A stretch of 64,000 nt of DNA from Adiantum capillus-veneris (taxonomy: Eukaryota > Streptophyta > Polypodiopsida > Polypodiales > Pteridaceae), in contig CM043943.1 in NCBI GenBank assembly GCA_014529385.2, positions 99,322,355 through 99,386,354 on the forward strand, given 5' to 3'. The notes below the pieces were generated by a model, which was not told the origin of the DNA, ran no database searches, and saw only the letters and a list, made by a program, of their open reading frames with translations. The position numbers were made by a program, and so were the translations under genes. Positions 1 to 11,232 of this stretch are shown here, piece by piece (positions within the stretch are counted from its first letter, which is position 1; each line of letters begins with the position of its first letter).

Positions 1-86
1 CCACACAATTTGCAAGATTTGGGTTAACCCTAGAGCAGGATGTTGCCACTTGGCTCTATTGTGTTGAATGTAGAGATTTCGAGTCA

Positions 87-681
87 ATGGAGGAGGTATT
101 TGACGAGTTTATCAAGGAATTCTCTCAAAGAGCGATATCTCATAATATAGTCTTGCAAATCCATAAGTTCAGGCAGAAAGAGGGAGAATCTATTAGAAAA
201 TCGGCCTTAAGGTTAAAATGCTATGCAAAATTCTGTCGTATGGAAGAGTTACCAACTCAGTCCCGACTCATGTTGATATTTATCCAAATACTGAGAAATG
301 CGGATCTTCAGAAGAGTTTGCATATGAAGAAGAGCTCAAAACTCTAAACAAGTTGACCAAGGAGGCTCTATACCTAGTAAACAATTGTGTTTTCTGCAAG
401 GAGACAACTATGTGGATTTAGATGATGATGATTCATCATAGCATAGTGGAGCTAGTTCTACAAAGTCAACACAAAAGAGTGAGTTAATGGTAAATCAAGA
501 GAGACTTGTTGAGGAAGTACTCAAAAGGATAAGCCCGTTTGCTAAGCCAGAGGCTAAGAAACCTAAGTGGTGTGTCATTGAGCAGAAATGGATGAATCAT
601 GCTACGGAAGAGTGTTACTATAACAAGGGATATGTGAGAGAGCAACATCATGCCCCACGAACCCAAGTAGCACCTCCTTGA
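87..681 (+). pseudogene. gag: Ty3 gag, capsid-like part (broken)
   Basis: The start reads like the retrotransposon gag capsid domain: an EEVFDEFIKEFSQRAIS stretch, then IHKFRQKEGESIRKSALRLK, a helical arrangement typical of plant Ty3 gag. A frameshift near 230-330 and further stops at 421 and 481 split the protein; 487-681 continues with a basic segment having a cysteine/histidine pattern (WCVIEQKWMNHATEECYY). This would have formed the virus-like particle core. A truncated, inactive copy. Confidence 0.75.
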
Positions 682-940
682 GTACCATCAATGACTAGCT
701 ATATAGTAGGAAGTTTGCCAAGACCAAGAGGGGTTGAACGGCCACATTCAATTTTGGGGCAATAGTCACCTCTCACAGGAACGAGGACAGTGGGAATTAG
801 GTATGCACCCATTATAGAGGAATTGGAGGAATAAGCCTTAGTGCCTGTGCCTGTCTATGTATTATTAAGAGCCAAGTGCATACGGGGCAAGTTCAACAAA
901 CTATCCACTCAAAGAGCCAAAAGCATCGGAACCTTGGAGC

Positions 941-1225
941 ATGATTGGGAATGTTGGACCACCAACGACAGCTCAAGCTAGAAGAGAAGGAAGATACATT
1001 TTGGATGAACGCACATTGCTGTTCATAGCCAATGATGGGTTAACAGGACAAAGGCTTGACTATCACCATCGAGCAACTCCAAGAGTGCCACGCCAACCTT
1101 TAGGACCGTGCTACAAGTGTGGTGGAGATCACCTTATTAAAGAGTGTCCTCATGTAGAGATCATTATAGTAAATGTATACTGTCTAGATTGTGGCATTAC
1201 TCATTTGATCAATGACAGAAAATGA
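941..1225 (+). pseudogene. gag: Ty3 gag C-terminus with CCHC zinc knuckle
   Basis: Contains CYKCGGDHLIKEC (about residues 57-69), a canonical CX2CX4HX4C knuckle that binds retrotransposon RNA, followed by a second cysteine/histidine cluster (YCLDCGITHL). The segment lies downstream of the capsid fragment and upstream of the protease, as expected for nucleocapsid. The frame ends at 1225 and the sequence continues in another frame from about 1212, so a shift separates it from the next part. Confidence 0.8.
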
Positions 1226-2400
1226 AACGGTGATACCTATACATGTTGTCACAAGGGTGCAAAATCAAAAAGCAAGGAAAGAATCGATAAATGAAGAACC
1301 CAAAACAGATGTGCCTAGTTATGAACGAAAAATTCAGCAAAATACATGGAAGGCCAGGAAGGCATGCATGCAAGCTACGAAGGAACGTGAACAGAGAGTC
1401 CTAGCGGAGGATTTAAAACAAATCAGTAACATGTTAGAGATATAAGAGAATCAAACTAATCTTGAGTTGGAAGTCCCAAATACTAGAGAACCTAATGAAA
1501 AAAAGAGACCAAGGAGTGCAAGTTCGAGAGGATCGGTGCTAGTTGAAAAGGTGAATGAACATCTAGACGCACTTATGAAAGCCTACAAAGCACGCCTTCA
1601 AACTAACCAAAACTAGGAACAAAAATGGATGATGTGTCGTAACACCGAGTTGGAAAATCAAAGTTGGAGATGTGCCAAAAAATGATCCAAACTGCCCGAG
1701 CTTTGGTGGAGCCACTCACAAGCCAACCAAAGAGTTGGATAGCAGTTATAGATCCAACACCAATAACCCCACCAAGACACGAAATTGAAGGAACAATCAA
1801 GAATCCCACAGCTAAATTCAAAAAGACACAAATAGTGATGAATACCACAGATCAGGCATCTAAGGGCTTCCATCCTATGATACCAGAGGTCTACAAAGAG
1901 GATGATTGCTTAGATGAGCTTTGGAGACAGATACAAGAAGAAAATGGAAAAAACAGGTCAAGTCAGAGATTCAATCAAACCACTAAGGGGGGGATATTTT
2001 TCATCCACCTATAGAGGAACTTGAGGCTGAATCTCAAGCAGATCTGGATATTCACTCAAATTGGGGGATAGAGGATCACTATGATCTTTAGATATTCAAC
2101 CTCAATCTTTGAAAAACCTATCCTCATACATGGGAGAGTATGAAGCAAAGTCTGATGTGAAGGCGGTGCCATCTCAAAGACTCTTGTCAAGAAAGGCTAT
2201 GGACATTAAGGGATTGATAGACATATTGTATATGCTTGTGACATGCACTATTACGCCAGCAAAGCTTCTTGAATAAGACCAAACATGTGGGTGAATGTTG
2301 AAAAATGCTCGGAAAAGTTTGGGGTAAAAGATCCAACATCACAGATTCAAGAAGGGATCCAAGAATTGGAAAAACCTCAAATGAACACATGACCTGTACC
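1212..2400 (+). pseudogene. Charged linker between gag and protease of the Ty3 remnant
   Basis: Two readable pieces (1212-1445 and 1664-2014) are rich in Lys, Glu, Gln and Pro, with a helical ALVEPLTSQPKSW segment and an acidic EDDCLDELWRQIQEE segment. No catalytic motif is visible. Its position between the zinc knuckle and the retropepsin marks it as the long linker of this lineage. Stops at 1446-1660 and 2015-2400 break it. Confidence 0.55.
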
Positions 2401-2449
2401 ATTAAACAAGGTTGGAGAGTATTGTGAGGGTGAAGATGGAAATACTACG

Positions 2450-3046
2450 CTTCCAATAGAGTTCCAAAGTATAACAACCATGGCAATTCTCGATATTGGA
2501 GTTAGTGTTGCTATCAAGAGCAAAGAAATTTGGAAAAAATGGGGAAAACCAGCCATGAGGGCTACCAGGATGAAGTTGCAACTAGCCAACGGATACATGG
2601 AGAAACCCCTAGGACTTCTAGAGAAAGTGATTACTCCTTCTTGCGGCATTGAGTATGAGCATACCTTTGCTATAGTTGATTTTGGCAAGAGGAACAACTA
2701 GGAAATAATACTTGGATGGCTATTCATGCGACAATTGAAGATGGCCCAAGACTCGGGATACGATCATATATACCTCAAACACATGGAAAACACAATGTGC
2801 ATAAACCTTAAAGACCATAGTTACAAACACGTCAATCAAACCCGAGTTGTTGAGGAGTTTGATTTAGCTACATTAGCAAGATTGGAGCTTCTAGCATGGT
2901 TAGGTAAGCCCAAAAAGCTATGGATGTGCAGTGTATCACACTCTGGGAGCTTGAAGCGAGAAGAGTGTGCTCTCGATAGAGCTATCAAAGATAAGGAATA
3001 CATTTCTGAACCCTTTCCTGAGGAAGCACTAGAGCCATTGGAATAG
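2450..3046 (+). pseudogene. Ty3 retropepsin-like aspartic protease domain, catalytic motif altered
   Basis: The frame starting near 2480 has the layout of a retropepsin: AILDIGVSVAIKS (normally a D-[S/T/G]-G motif), then a strand-rich stretch, then EIILGWLFMRQLKM, which matches the I-[IL]-G-x-x-F motif that closes the domain. The active site reads D-I-G. The fold would have cut the gag-pol polyprotein. A stop at 2701 lies between the two halves; 2726-3046 carries the closing motif and a downstream acidic linker. Confidence 0.7.
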
Positions 3047-3049
3047 ACA

Positions 3050-3781
3050 CATATTCTAGCAACCCTAGATGTGTGTGCTATTTCAGATGGGCCCACAATA
3101 AGGTTCTGTGAGAAGGACGGAAATGATGTGGTTTCGTATTTTATTGTCAATGTGGTACAAGGGGAAGAAGGAGAGGTATCCTCAAAACAACCCAAGGGTG
3201 ATAAAATAGTAAAAGGAGAGAAATAAGAGTTTTATGAGTCTCTAGAGCATTTTGAACGAGAGGATGATGGCGATAATGAATGCTCTGACAATCTGAGAGA
3301 ATAGGAAGAAATGATAGCAGATATCACGGTTTTATGATTTTCCAAATAAAAAATGTAGACATCAAGAGCACGTCAAGAAAAATAGAGTTGAAAGCAAACC
3401 AAGAGAGAACCCTATGCCTAGAATAAGGGATAAAACACAGTTTTTGGTGCTTGTAAAGGATGAAGATTGTGTCAAAGACAAGATATTTGGAAGTTTATCT
3501 AAAGCTCAAGATCCAAAAACAAAAGAGAGCATAAGAAACCTACAAAAACAAACCAGAAAGCCAAAATCTAAACAAAAGCAAAAAAAAACCACGATTAAAT
3601 GAGTTTGGAGAAATTATATGGACCAAGGTGGAGAGAAAGAAGAAGTGCTAAGACCTTAAGAAAATTCTTAGGGAAGTATGGAGAATGCAAGTAGAAAGTG
3701 AGGAAGGAGAAGACAAGAAAAATGTGGAGAAAATGAGTGTCATCCCACTAAAGAAAGTTCACTATCCAAGATCGGAAGGTA
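3050..3781 (+). pseudogene. Protease to reverse transcriptase linker, Lys/Glu rich
   Basis: Only short open pieces remain (for example 3414-3602, very Lys/Gln rich). No domain is recognisable. It joins protease and reverse transcriptase in the same orientation, so I assign it to the same dead element. Confidence 0.45.
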
Positions 3782-4866
3782 GTGATGACGCAACCTCTAC
3801 GCAAGAGAAAAGACAAGGAGTTATACAATGGGCCTAAGGACGCAAAGAAGAGATTGGTAGGCCCAAGAGAAGAGCCACGGCCAGCCTACATAGAAACATA
3901 TCTAAACCCAAAAGAGGATGAGAAGCTCATAAATCTTCCCAAGGAATACAAGGACGCATTCACTTGGTCATATAAAGACCTGAAACGAGTAGATCCTATG
4001 ATATGCCAGCACAGGATCCCTTTAAAACCCGATGAAATCCTACCTGACAAAGACCTTACATGTATAATGATACGTTTGCTAAGCACATCAAGGAAGAGAT
4101 TGATGAATTAAAGGAGGCTGAGTTTATCTACGAGATAGAACACATCGACTAGGTATCTCCCATTGTGGTAGTTCCTAAGAAGAATGGTAACTTATGAGTG
4201 TCTGTGAATCTAAAGAAGGTTAATGTCACCACGATAAGGGATTATTATCCCTTACCTATTATTGACCATGTCCTAGAATGAGTGGCAGGTAAGCGAGCAT
4301 ACTCCTTCTTAGATGGGTTCTCAAGTTATACCCAACTTACAATGGATCCAGAAGATCAGTACAAGACAACGTTTTCCATGGAATGGGGTATATACGCATA
4401 TAGGCTGATACTATTTGGCTTGACCAATGCCATAGCAAAATTTCAAAGATTGATGGTCCATGCCTTTAAGAAATACTTGATTCTATTATTGAAAATATAC
4501 ATAGATGACTCATGTGTGCACTCTCTCTTGGGAGTTGAACATACAGAGCACCTCAAAAAAGTAATTGAGAAGTGCAAGGCTTATGGGATTTGTCTTAACC
4601 CAAAAGAGTGTGTATTTATGGCTGGACAAGGCAAAATCATGGGAGATATTGTCTTAGAGAACGGCATATCTACCAATTTAGACAAGATAAAAGTAATTGT
4701 AGAGATTCCTAGACTAAACAATGCAAAGCAAGTGCAATACTTTATGGGACATTGTGGTTACTACATAAGGTTTATACCCATGTATGCAGTCATTGCCCAA
4801 CCCCTATACAAACTTATAGTAGCCTTTGTGTGGATGAATGAGTGTGAGGAATCATTTAAAAATTGA
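3782..4866 (+). pseudogene. Ty3 reverse transcriptase domain (broken)
   Basis: 3782-4111 has the N-terminal lead (INLPKEYKDAFTWSYKDLK, HRIPLKPDE) that precedes Ty3 reverse transcriptases. After a break, 4282-4866 reads AYSFLDGFSSYTQLTMDPED (first catalytic Asp region), FGLTNAIAKFQRLM, then KIYIDD, the Y-x-D-D catalytic centre, and later VQYFMGHCGYYIRFIP, the thumb-side F-x-G-x-x-x-Y-Y-R-x-F-I motif. In-frame stops near 4151, 4197 and 4280 show it is inactive. Confidence 0.88.
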
Positions 4867-5035
4867 AGAAAGCACTCATATCCACTCCAGTATTAAAAGC
4901 ACCAGATTGGAAGAAGATATTTTTGTTCATATTGATGCTTTGGCATTTACTATTGCATCTTGGCCCAACCAAGAGAAGGGTCTTCGTCTTTTGGATCCTT
5001 TGGCTCTTGTGTTCTAAGGTGGTAGCAATTTTTGG
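4863..5035 (+). pseudogene. Start of Ty3 RNase H, truncated
   Basis: KKALISTPVLKAPDW is the usual connection between reverse transcriptase and RNase H; after a frameshift the next frame gives a weak FHIDALAF (catalytic D-A region) and LAQPREG. Similarity stops there, before the remaining catalytic residues. The junction with the minus-strand ORF at about 5035-5066 therefore marks a deletion or another insertion boundary. Confidence 0.6.
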
Positions 5036-5065
5036 CCATTTTCGTCAATTGAAACCTTGTGACTT

Positions 5066-5764
5066 TTATCTTATGTTTCCCATGGTCATTTTAGGGCCAA
5101 AGAGTTTGATGTCATAAGTGAAAAAGCCGGTGTAGAAGGCTTCCTCAAATTCTTGCATGTGGTAGCTTGGCAAGAACATTAACCTTTGATAAAACAGGTG
5201 TAGCACCTCCGAGGATGCCTGCTTTGACAAATCATAAATCATTTTGATGACGGTGTTGCCTGTGGATAGTAATGTTGACTCCATTGCTTTGGACAACATG
5301 AACACTTTGAGGCAAGCCAAGAGGGTCTTGCATATTTTTTTGATCATCACACACGTCAAGCTAGTGGAGCCCTTTAGGGTTTTCACCATATAAGAGACAC
5401 TTATTCTCTCTCCCTCCTTGGGTGGTGGCATTGATGGGTAATTGGGACAGATAGGATGCCTCTTTAGAAGCCTGCCATGATTTTCCCATGAGTGTATGCA
5501 AGGTACAAGACAAAACAAGCTATCGGCACTTATGTTTTTCGGGGCATCCACCAAATATTTCAAAAATATGGGATACTTGAGGAGCCACCCTTTTCTCCAT
5601 TTTGGCTGGGAATCCACGATCCTCTTTTTAGTCACTGAATCTTTGACATCTCCTTTGTACATCATCTCTGTCCGTTCAACTTCAATTCTCTTCTTTATTG
5701 TAAAAACTTCATACTTTAAGAGAGGGTAGGGGAGTGATGGTTGCATCCACTCTTCCCTAAGCAC
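5066..5764 (-). pseudogene. C-terminal 232 residues of the minus-strand ORF
   Basis: A single open stretch with mixed basic and hydrophobic sequence (SQPKWRKGWLLKYPIFLKY near residue 53, LKVFMLSKAMESTLLS about 155). No known motif is seen. It ends at a stop close to the edge of the plus-strand Ty3 remnant. The unbroken length among broken neighbours may only reflect chance or a younger insertion. Confidence 0.4.
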
Positions 5765-6327
5765 ATTTTGGCAGCCCTTGGACTACTCCAATTGAGTGGG
5801 TCATCTATTTTTCCCACTCAAGGCTGCCTTATGGTCTTTTGTTGTGGTCTATTCAATCAATGTTTGGAGGCATGCATCCTCCTCCATCGTTAACGGTTGT
5901 TCCTTTTCTTCTTGCATGTATAACTATTCCTTCAAGTGCAATGGATCTTTTGCACCTTCAAGAATTTCCATGGGCTCATTTTGTGTGTTGATGCCAAGGC
6001 CATTAGGACCTAACTCTGTCTCCTGTGACCTTGCTTCCTCTACTTCTTATCGGAGCTTCAATATCTGTTGTCGTACAAGGCTGTCCTCTTTTGTGGATTC
6101 TTCTTCTTGATTGACTAACAACTCTTGCAAATTCTCTAGTTGGAGCTTGAGCTGTTCATTCTCCTTTTGAAGCTCTTGTTGGTGGGTTATTAATCTTTCC
6201 TTCGTGTGGCTAAAGAACCTTCTACCATATGTATCCTTTTTCTTTGTTCCAGTCTCAATTCCTTATGTAGTGCAATGACTTGGGCTTCCAAGGCTTGTAT
6301 GGCATGGCTGTTTGCTCTTGCAATTGC

Positions 6328-6798
6328 TTATGTAGCTCTTGGGGTTTCTTTGAGTCTTTGTATTGTCAAATCTTGGAGCTTTAATTTAGCTTTTAGATCC
6401 ACCACCTCATCCTTGTCCACTTCCAACTCATCTTCTATCTTGTCTTTCTTGTCATGCAGACTCTTTATCTCCACTAAGACCTCTGCCATCTGTAGTGTAA
6501 GGGTGTCTCTTTCACTCTTAGTATCCCTTAGTGTTTTAATGAGAGACTCAATCTCTCGCTCTGCCACCTCAGCTCTTTGACTTGTTAAATGGAGAGTTCT
6601 TGAGAGATGGTCATATTCTTCTTGGATATTCTCCTCCCTTGTTTGAAGCATACTATTTTCTTTTGCTAGTGTGAGAGATTGTGTTCTGATTTTGTCTAGA
6701 CTCTGATGAGCGTCTCTCACATCTTCTTCATTAGCGGCAATTATGTTTCTTGTCGATGGTCTAGGGAGTGGGCATGATAGTGGAACTTGGTGTCCCAT
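6328..6798 (-). pseudogene. Coiled-coil segment of the minus-strand ORF
   Basis: 156 open residues rich in Glu, Lys, Leu and Gln with heptad spacing (RAEVAEREIESLIKTLRD, KDKIEDELEVDKDEVVDLK). This is a long parallel coiled coil by eye, suggesting oligomerisation. The N-terminal end is fused by a frameshift to a Thr/Ser-rich stretch (7021-6761). It is the best-preserved internal part of the ORF. Confidence 0.6.
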
Positions 6799-7021
6799 AG
6801 TTAGCAGTACCCCTACTAGAGGAGGTCTTCAAGGGCTGGCCAAAGGTTTTCATTATGGTAAAGGTGGAATATGTACCAACCTTGGTACTACAAGTTGTGG
6901 GGACTGCATTGCTAGTGCCCTTCTTTGCGCATCTTGAGCTTCTTGTTGTTATTTTTCTTGGTTCTCCTTGGTTAGTAATTGTGGCTTCTCCTCCCTTTCT
7001 TCCTCTTTCTTTACAGCCCAT

Positions 7022-7268
7022 CTCGGGGGGTTCACTATGTGTAAAACCACCATATCACGTGCGTTCAAGACATGTTTGTAAAACCCCTTATCTATGAATT
7101 TTGTTAGGAATATAATGTACCCTTTTCTTTTAAAATCTGTAAGTTTTTTTCAAATTTGAAAAAATAATACCCTTCTGTATATATATTTCTGTAAGTTTCA
7201 AGAACTTTAAATACCCTTCTGTTGAACTCACGTGATAGGTTACATTTTTATTAGGTGACCTCCCCGGG
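7022..7268. mobile_element. 247-bp MITE with terminal inverted repeats and 8-bp target duplication
   Basis: The left end reads CTCGGGGGGTTCAC and the right end, reverse-complemented, CCCGGGGAGGTCAC; further in both arms carry ATCACGTG. The element is bounded by perfect direct repeats CAGCCCAT at 7014-7021 and 7269-7276. An 8-bp duplication fits hAT-type (also P or Merlin) transposition. It interrupts the minus-strand coiled-coil ORF and has no coding capacity. Its ends resemble those of the 7.34-kb element at 14940-22280. Confidence 0.85.
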
Positions 7269-8855
7269 CAGCCCATGGCGGAGTTGGAGTGCCATAGATG
7301 ACTTCAAAGGCTTCTATCTAGTGTTAAGGAGGTCTTCATAATAAGTAGACCTGTCATGCTTTCCTTTGTCTCCTAGTGTTTGTTAGCCTCTGATGCCTTC
7401 TTGAGAAAATCTTCTTGTTGGAATGTCAAGAGCTTTGGGCTTGATGGTTCAGAGGTCAAACCCGGTGGTTGGGTACTTCTCCCTTGCTCACTTTCTTTGT
7501 CCTCCTTCACTTGTGTTTCTGGCATCTCTTTTAACTTCCTTTTGATATCTTGTACTTATTTGACCGTGAAGGGCTCTAAATTTTGTTGTTTGATCACTCT
7601 TTCAGATTCTTCATAAGTTGAAATATAGTGATCAAACTGATCCTCTAGCGGCCTTGAGGATCTGCCCCCGATCTTGGTTGGATTTGATACCCAGTACTCT
7701 TTGAAATCCCCTTTTAAGTGCTCATTCAGCCTTGAATTTCTTGATCAGTCTCTTGATTTGAGATGATTTTTTGTCTTGTATAGTCTTTAGCTTCCTCCTG
7801 AGCGTCATTGCGACAAGTGGTGCCATGGGTGGTTCATCTTCTATGTCTTCCTTAAGTCTCAACCACTCATTCTAGGTTGGTTGGTCTGTTGGCCACTGCC
7901 CTCCTATGACAATAGCTTTGTATGCAATCTTAGTTACAACTTCTCCACCTCCAATGTACTTTGGCTTGTCCATTCCCATCCCAATTACTTGCTCAGGTAG
8001 GTATTCGGCATAATTGACTCCCTTTGGGCATGTTGCTTCTCAATGCCCATGTGATGATGGTAGCTACTGCATGTGGCGGTGTTGTATACTTTTGCGGCCG
8101 CTTGCTACATACATGAAAGTATTGATTATATAACTTGCAAATCTTTGATGCCCTTGGATCCTCTAGGTCTTTGAAAGTGGGGTTGGTTTTCTTGTGAGAA
8201 TAAACCTTCACTTCCCTCTTCTTTCTCTGGATGATCTACCAGCATTGTGTAGCCCCAAAGCATCTGCAATGATTTGAGGGGTGATTATCACCTCGGTCTT
8301 CTGGCCATCTAAAGCAGTAATCACCGCTTTTTTTTGCCTTTTTGAATGGAGCTGGCTAGCTCATAAACTCGTTGTGAATCCACACCTGCTGGTTACATTG
8401 TGAAGAAGTTGTGCAAATCAACTCTCTCCAGCTGAATGAGGATCTCTTCCTTATTGGCATAGTCCATGATTTCTCATGGATTCATGGGGATATCCACGGT
8501 GTTTCCCTGTGGGTCTTTGAATGTGCCTTGGTAAACTATTAGTCCTTCATCTTCTAGAGTTCCTTCATCCACCCGAGCCTTTGTTGGCTTCAATGTCTCA
8601 TTGGGGATTGTATAGGGATCTGCTGCTCCAATTATGTCTCTCAAGGATAGTCTCTTCTTCTTTGTTTGAAATTTGCTGGCTTCCATTGATCCTACATGCA
8701 CTCCAATTCCAAAAGTTAGTGTCTTTCATAAAATCTGGCATTTGATCAGCTTCTAGTGATCCAAATGACTTCAAAATTGAAACATAAGCTAATCAGGGCC
8801 TAAGGGTGCTACGCAAGTGGTCTAAAGTGCATCTTGAGTACAAATCTATGTTGTG

Positions 8856-10723
8856 AGACATCAAACATGTATGATGTTTAAGTGCTCAAAATGATGTGAT
8901 TTTCATATGTGCATATCTCATATGCATGTACATCTTAGGTATATGCCTGGATTTCAATTTGGATTTAAATTGGGAAAGATGTGACCATTTCCTTTCAGGC
9001 CTTGAAGCTGGATTCAGGCTTAGTTGTGAGCAAATGAGGTTCAAATGCGATGAAACTTGGTAGATGCTCTCATAATCATGTGATGAAGGCCTAGGATGGG
9101 TCAAGTTAGATTCAAAGTCCATATTAAGGCCAGGGACACATCATATACATATGATGTCTACTTTGTCCAAAAGGGCTCAAAAGTGCATTAGAGATGGGTT
9201 TTAGCTTGGCATAGACTCATGTGGTATCAAAATTTGATTTTGAAATTTCTTCATGTGCTTGAAGACAAAAAAATTAGGTATAGAGATTCAAAGCTCCGAC
9301 ACTTGGGTTTGAATGGGTATAAAGTGTTGAAACTTGATAGAACTTGAGCTTTGAGCTAACAATGATGAGATAAAGGCTTTGGAAGTGAAAAATTCTCTTG
9401 AGTTGGTCATTTTGGCCTCTGGAGACATCATATAGGTATGATGTCTACTATGAAATTTTTGGCCCAAATTTGATCTCTAGGATCCCTAGGTGATGCGCAA
9501 ATCTTTGATCATCTTAGATTTTGATTTAGAGGTGGATCCATGTGGTTGGGTCCATAGACTGTGTCCTAGGCTAAGATTTTTTGATTTTGGGGTCCAAGTG
9601 GTCACAATCTTGCTCAAACTGGTCCAAATTGAATACATGACATTTATATTATGCGGTGAACATGCTCATGATGAAAAATGTTGAGTTTGACATCTATGAG
9701 TGAATAGACATCATACGTGTATGATGTCTACCGATTCAAAACTGCTTGAAACTTATGGGATAAGATTTCTATAGCATGTGCATGGTGACCATAGCCTCAT
9801 ATTTGAAATTGAGCTTGAAAATGGATGTCAAAATCCATGAATGGGGTTTGTGCGTTCAGATTTCCACCTGGACTACTGAAGCAAAACAACTTGAAACTTA
9901 TGGGATAAGATTTCTATAGCATGTGCATAGTGACCATAGCCTCATATTTGAAATTGAGCTTGAAAATGGATGTCAAAATCCTTGAATGGGGTTTGTGCAT
10001 CCAGATTTCCACCTTGTGGGTAAATATAGGTCCAATTCTATCCAAATGTGATGAAAATTTGATGGGAAGCTCATAATGATGTGGTAAAAGTGTTGGGGTT
10101 GTCGAAAACACATGAGCATGTCAATTTAAGGGGTCTAGATATCATGTGTATGATGTCTAGGTTTGAGTTTTTGGCTCAAACTTCATGTATAGTTTGCTCA
10201 AGTGTACATTAGTTTGGTGTGTGCAAATATGAATTTGGATAAGTGTTCATATGTCCAAGGTCATAGAAGGTGTTTCTGAATCTTTGATTAGAAAAATGAG
10301 GAGTATGATGATCACCACATCCCAATGGTGCCCAACTTGGTGTACAGGCTATGTGTGCGGTGATAGACAAATCAGGATACCCAAAATGTTGACAAAACTC
10401 CTGTATGGCAGGTCTAGACATCATACACATATGATGTCTAATCTTGTAAATGGATATTTGAGCATTGGGGTATGACATATATGCTATGTGCATGGTTTGT
10501 GTCAAGTTTCTCTGAGTTTGGAGCCTTTTTCCTATGGATAGGTCCATATTTTACCCGAGGACTCCAACTTAGTGATTTTTGGCTAAATGATGGCTTGATG
10601 TTGTCCAATTTGAATGAGACTTGGAAGGTGACCTGTGTGATGCATGGTTAAGGCATTGGTCAGGAAAAAATGACATTTGCATGTGTAAAAGTGCCAGACA
10701 GACATCATACGTGTATGATGTCT
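8856..10723. repeat. Degenerate ~283-bp tandem array, each unit with a ~24-bp palindrome
   Basis: Seven palindromic sites occur at 8856, 9138, 9423, 9706, 10137, 10416 and 10700. The best two (9706-9729, 10700-10723) are perfect inverted repeats with arm AGACATCATAC around a central GT. Corrected spacings are about 280, 287, 283, 431, 279 and 284; the 431 is explained by a 145-bp local duplication. Between palindromes the sequence is only loosely conserved (repeated GCATGTGCATGG, TTGAGCTTG and TTTGGCTCAAA-like words). The palindromes are thus better conserved than the rest of the unit. The array lies 5' of the minus-strand ORF at 8701. Confidence 0.8.
9745..10015. repeat. 126-bp tandem duplication inside the palindrome array
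   Basis: The stretch beginning CTTGAAACTTATGGGATAAG at 9745 recurs at 9890, with only a few differences over about 126 bp (period 145). It accounts for the one long interval between palindromes in the surrounding array and is younger than the array itself. Confidence 0.85.
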
Positions 10724-11232
10724 AGAATGGAGAAATTGAGTTTTGATGAATGGAGAAGATGTGTGTCAATGCCCTAAGCCCTAATTGCTAGTTTTCAAAT
10801 TAAAAAGTCAAATATTTAGCATAGAAACTTCTTTTTTGGCATTTCAGGCTCTGAAATGGTTTTTTTGCATTTGGGGATGACTTTTCGCAGTGACTCTTCT
10901 TGAGCTTGATCACCCAAGCTTGTAGATGCAATAGGGGAACCTTTCCATGGCTTTGGTGTAGCATTTGGCCTCAAATTGCGTCTTTTTGTGAGAAGATGAT
11001 CGGTGATGATTTTCCTTGATGTTTGATCATATGTTTTGGTTGTCAATGGCAGATGCACCGCTTGGCCGTGAGAGCCAAATGACTCTTTGCGTGTCCAGAT
11101 AAAGTCTCAATGTTTTGACCTACTTTTGGTAGGTTGATCATTGAAGCAATTACATGGGCTTGTAGAAAACTTCAACGAGCACCTACTCATGAAGTTTGGT
11201 GTCAATCTGACAACTTGTTCCAGATTGACTTC
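10724..11232. other. No gene recognised; possible LTR/leader DNA
   Basis: Only short minus-strand open stretches, Lys/Pro/Thr rich (10816-11058), with no motif. A TATA-like GCTATAAAAACCC on the minus strand at 11253-11265 lies just beyond, so this could be transcribed leader sequence leading to the array and ORF at lower coordinates. I see nothing firmer. Confidence 0.3.

Larger units (their letters stand above)
1..5035 (+). mobile_element. Ty3/gypsy (Tat-like) retrotransposon remnant, gag to start of RNase H
   Basis: In order on the plus strand I can read gag, a CCHC zinc knuckle, a long charged linker, a retropepsin domain, a reverse transcriptase with YIDD, and the first residues of RNase H, as in Ty3-type gag-pol. 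The reading frame is broken by many stops and shifts, so it is a dead copy. The left end runs off the window, so the 5' LTR is not seen. Similarity stops near 5035 inside RNase H; there is no integrase or 3' LTR on this strand and the sequence passes directly into an ORF on the minus strand. The order gag-PR-RT-RH and the long linkers suggest the Tat branch, not a chromovirus. Confidence 0.85.
5066..8701 (-). pseudogene. Retroelement-associated coiled-coil ORF of unknown function, interrupted by a MITE
   Basis: Reading down the minus strand there is a leader (8701-8474), an IITPQIIADALGLHNAG segment with DPRASKICKLYNQYFHVCS (about 8340-7993), stop-rich sequence, an inserted MITE (7022-7268), a strong coiled coil (6798-6328), an acidic Glu-rich region (6110-5796) and a 232-residue closing segment that is still open (5764-5066). 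I do not recognise an enzyme. Length and setting resemble the extra ORFs, sometimes antisense, known in Tat/Retand/Ogre-type elements, but that identity is inference. Several frameshifts and stops make it a pseudogene. Confidence 0.5.

Noticed and set aside
8856-10723. Palindrome array as a CRISPR array
   Set aside because: Plant nuclear context, spacing of ~283 bp, degenerate spacers and no cas genes; it is a satellite-like tandem repeat.
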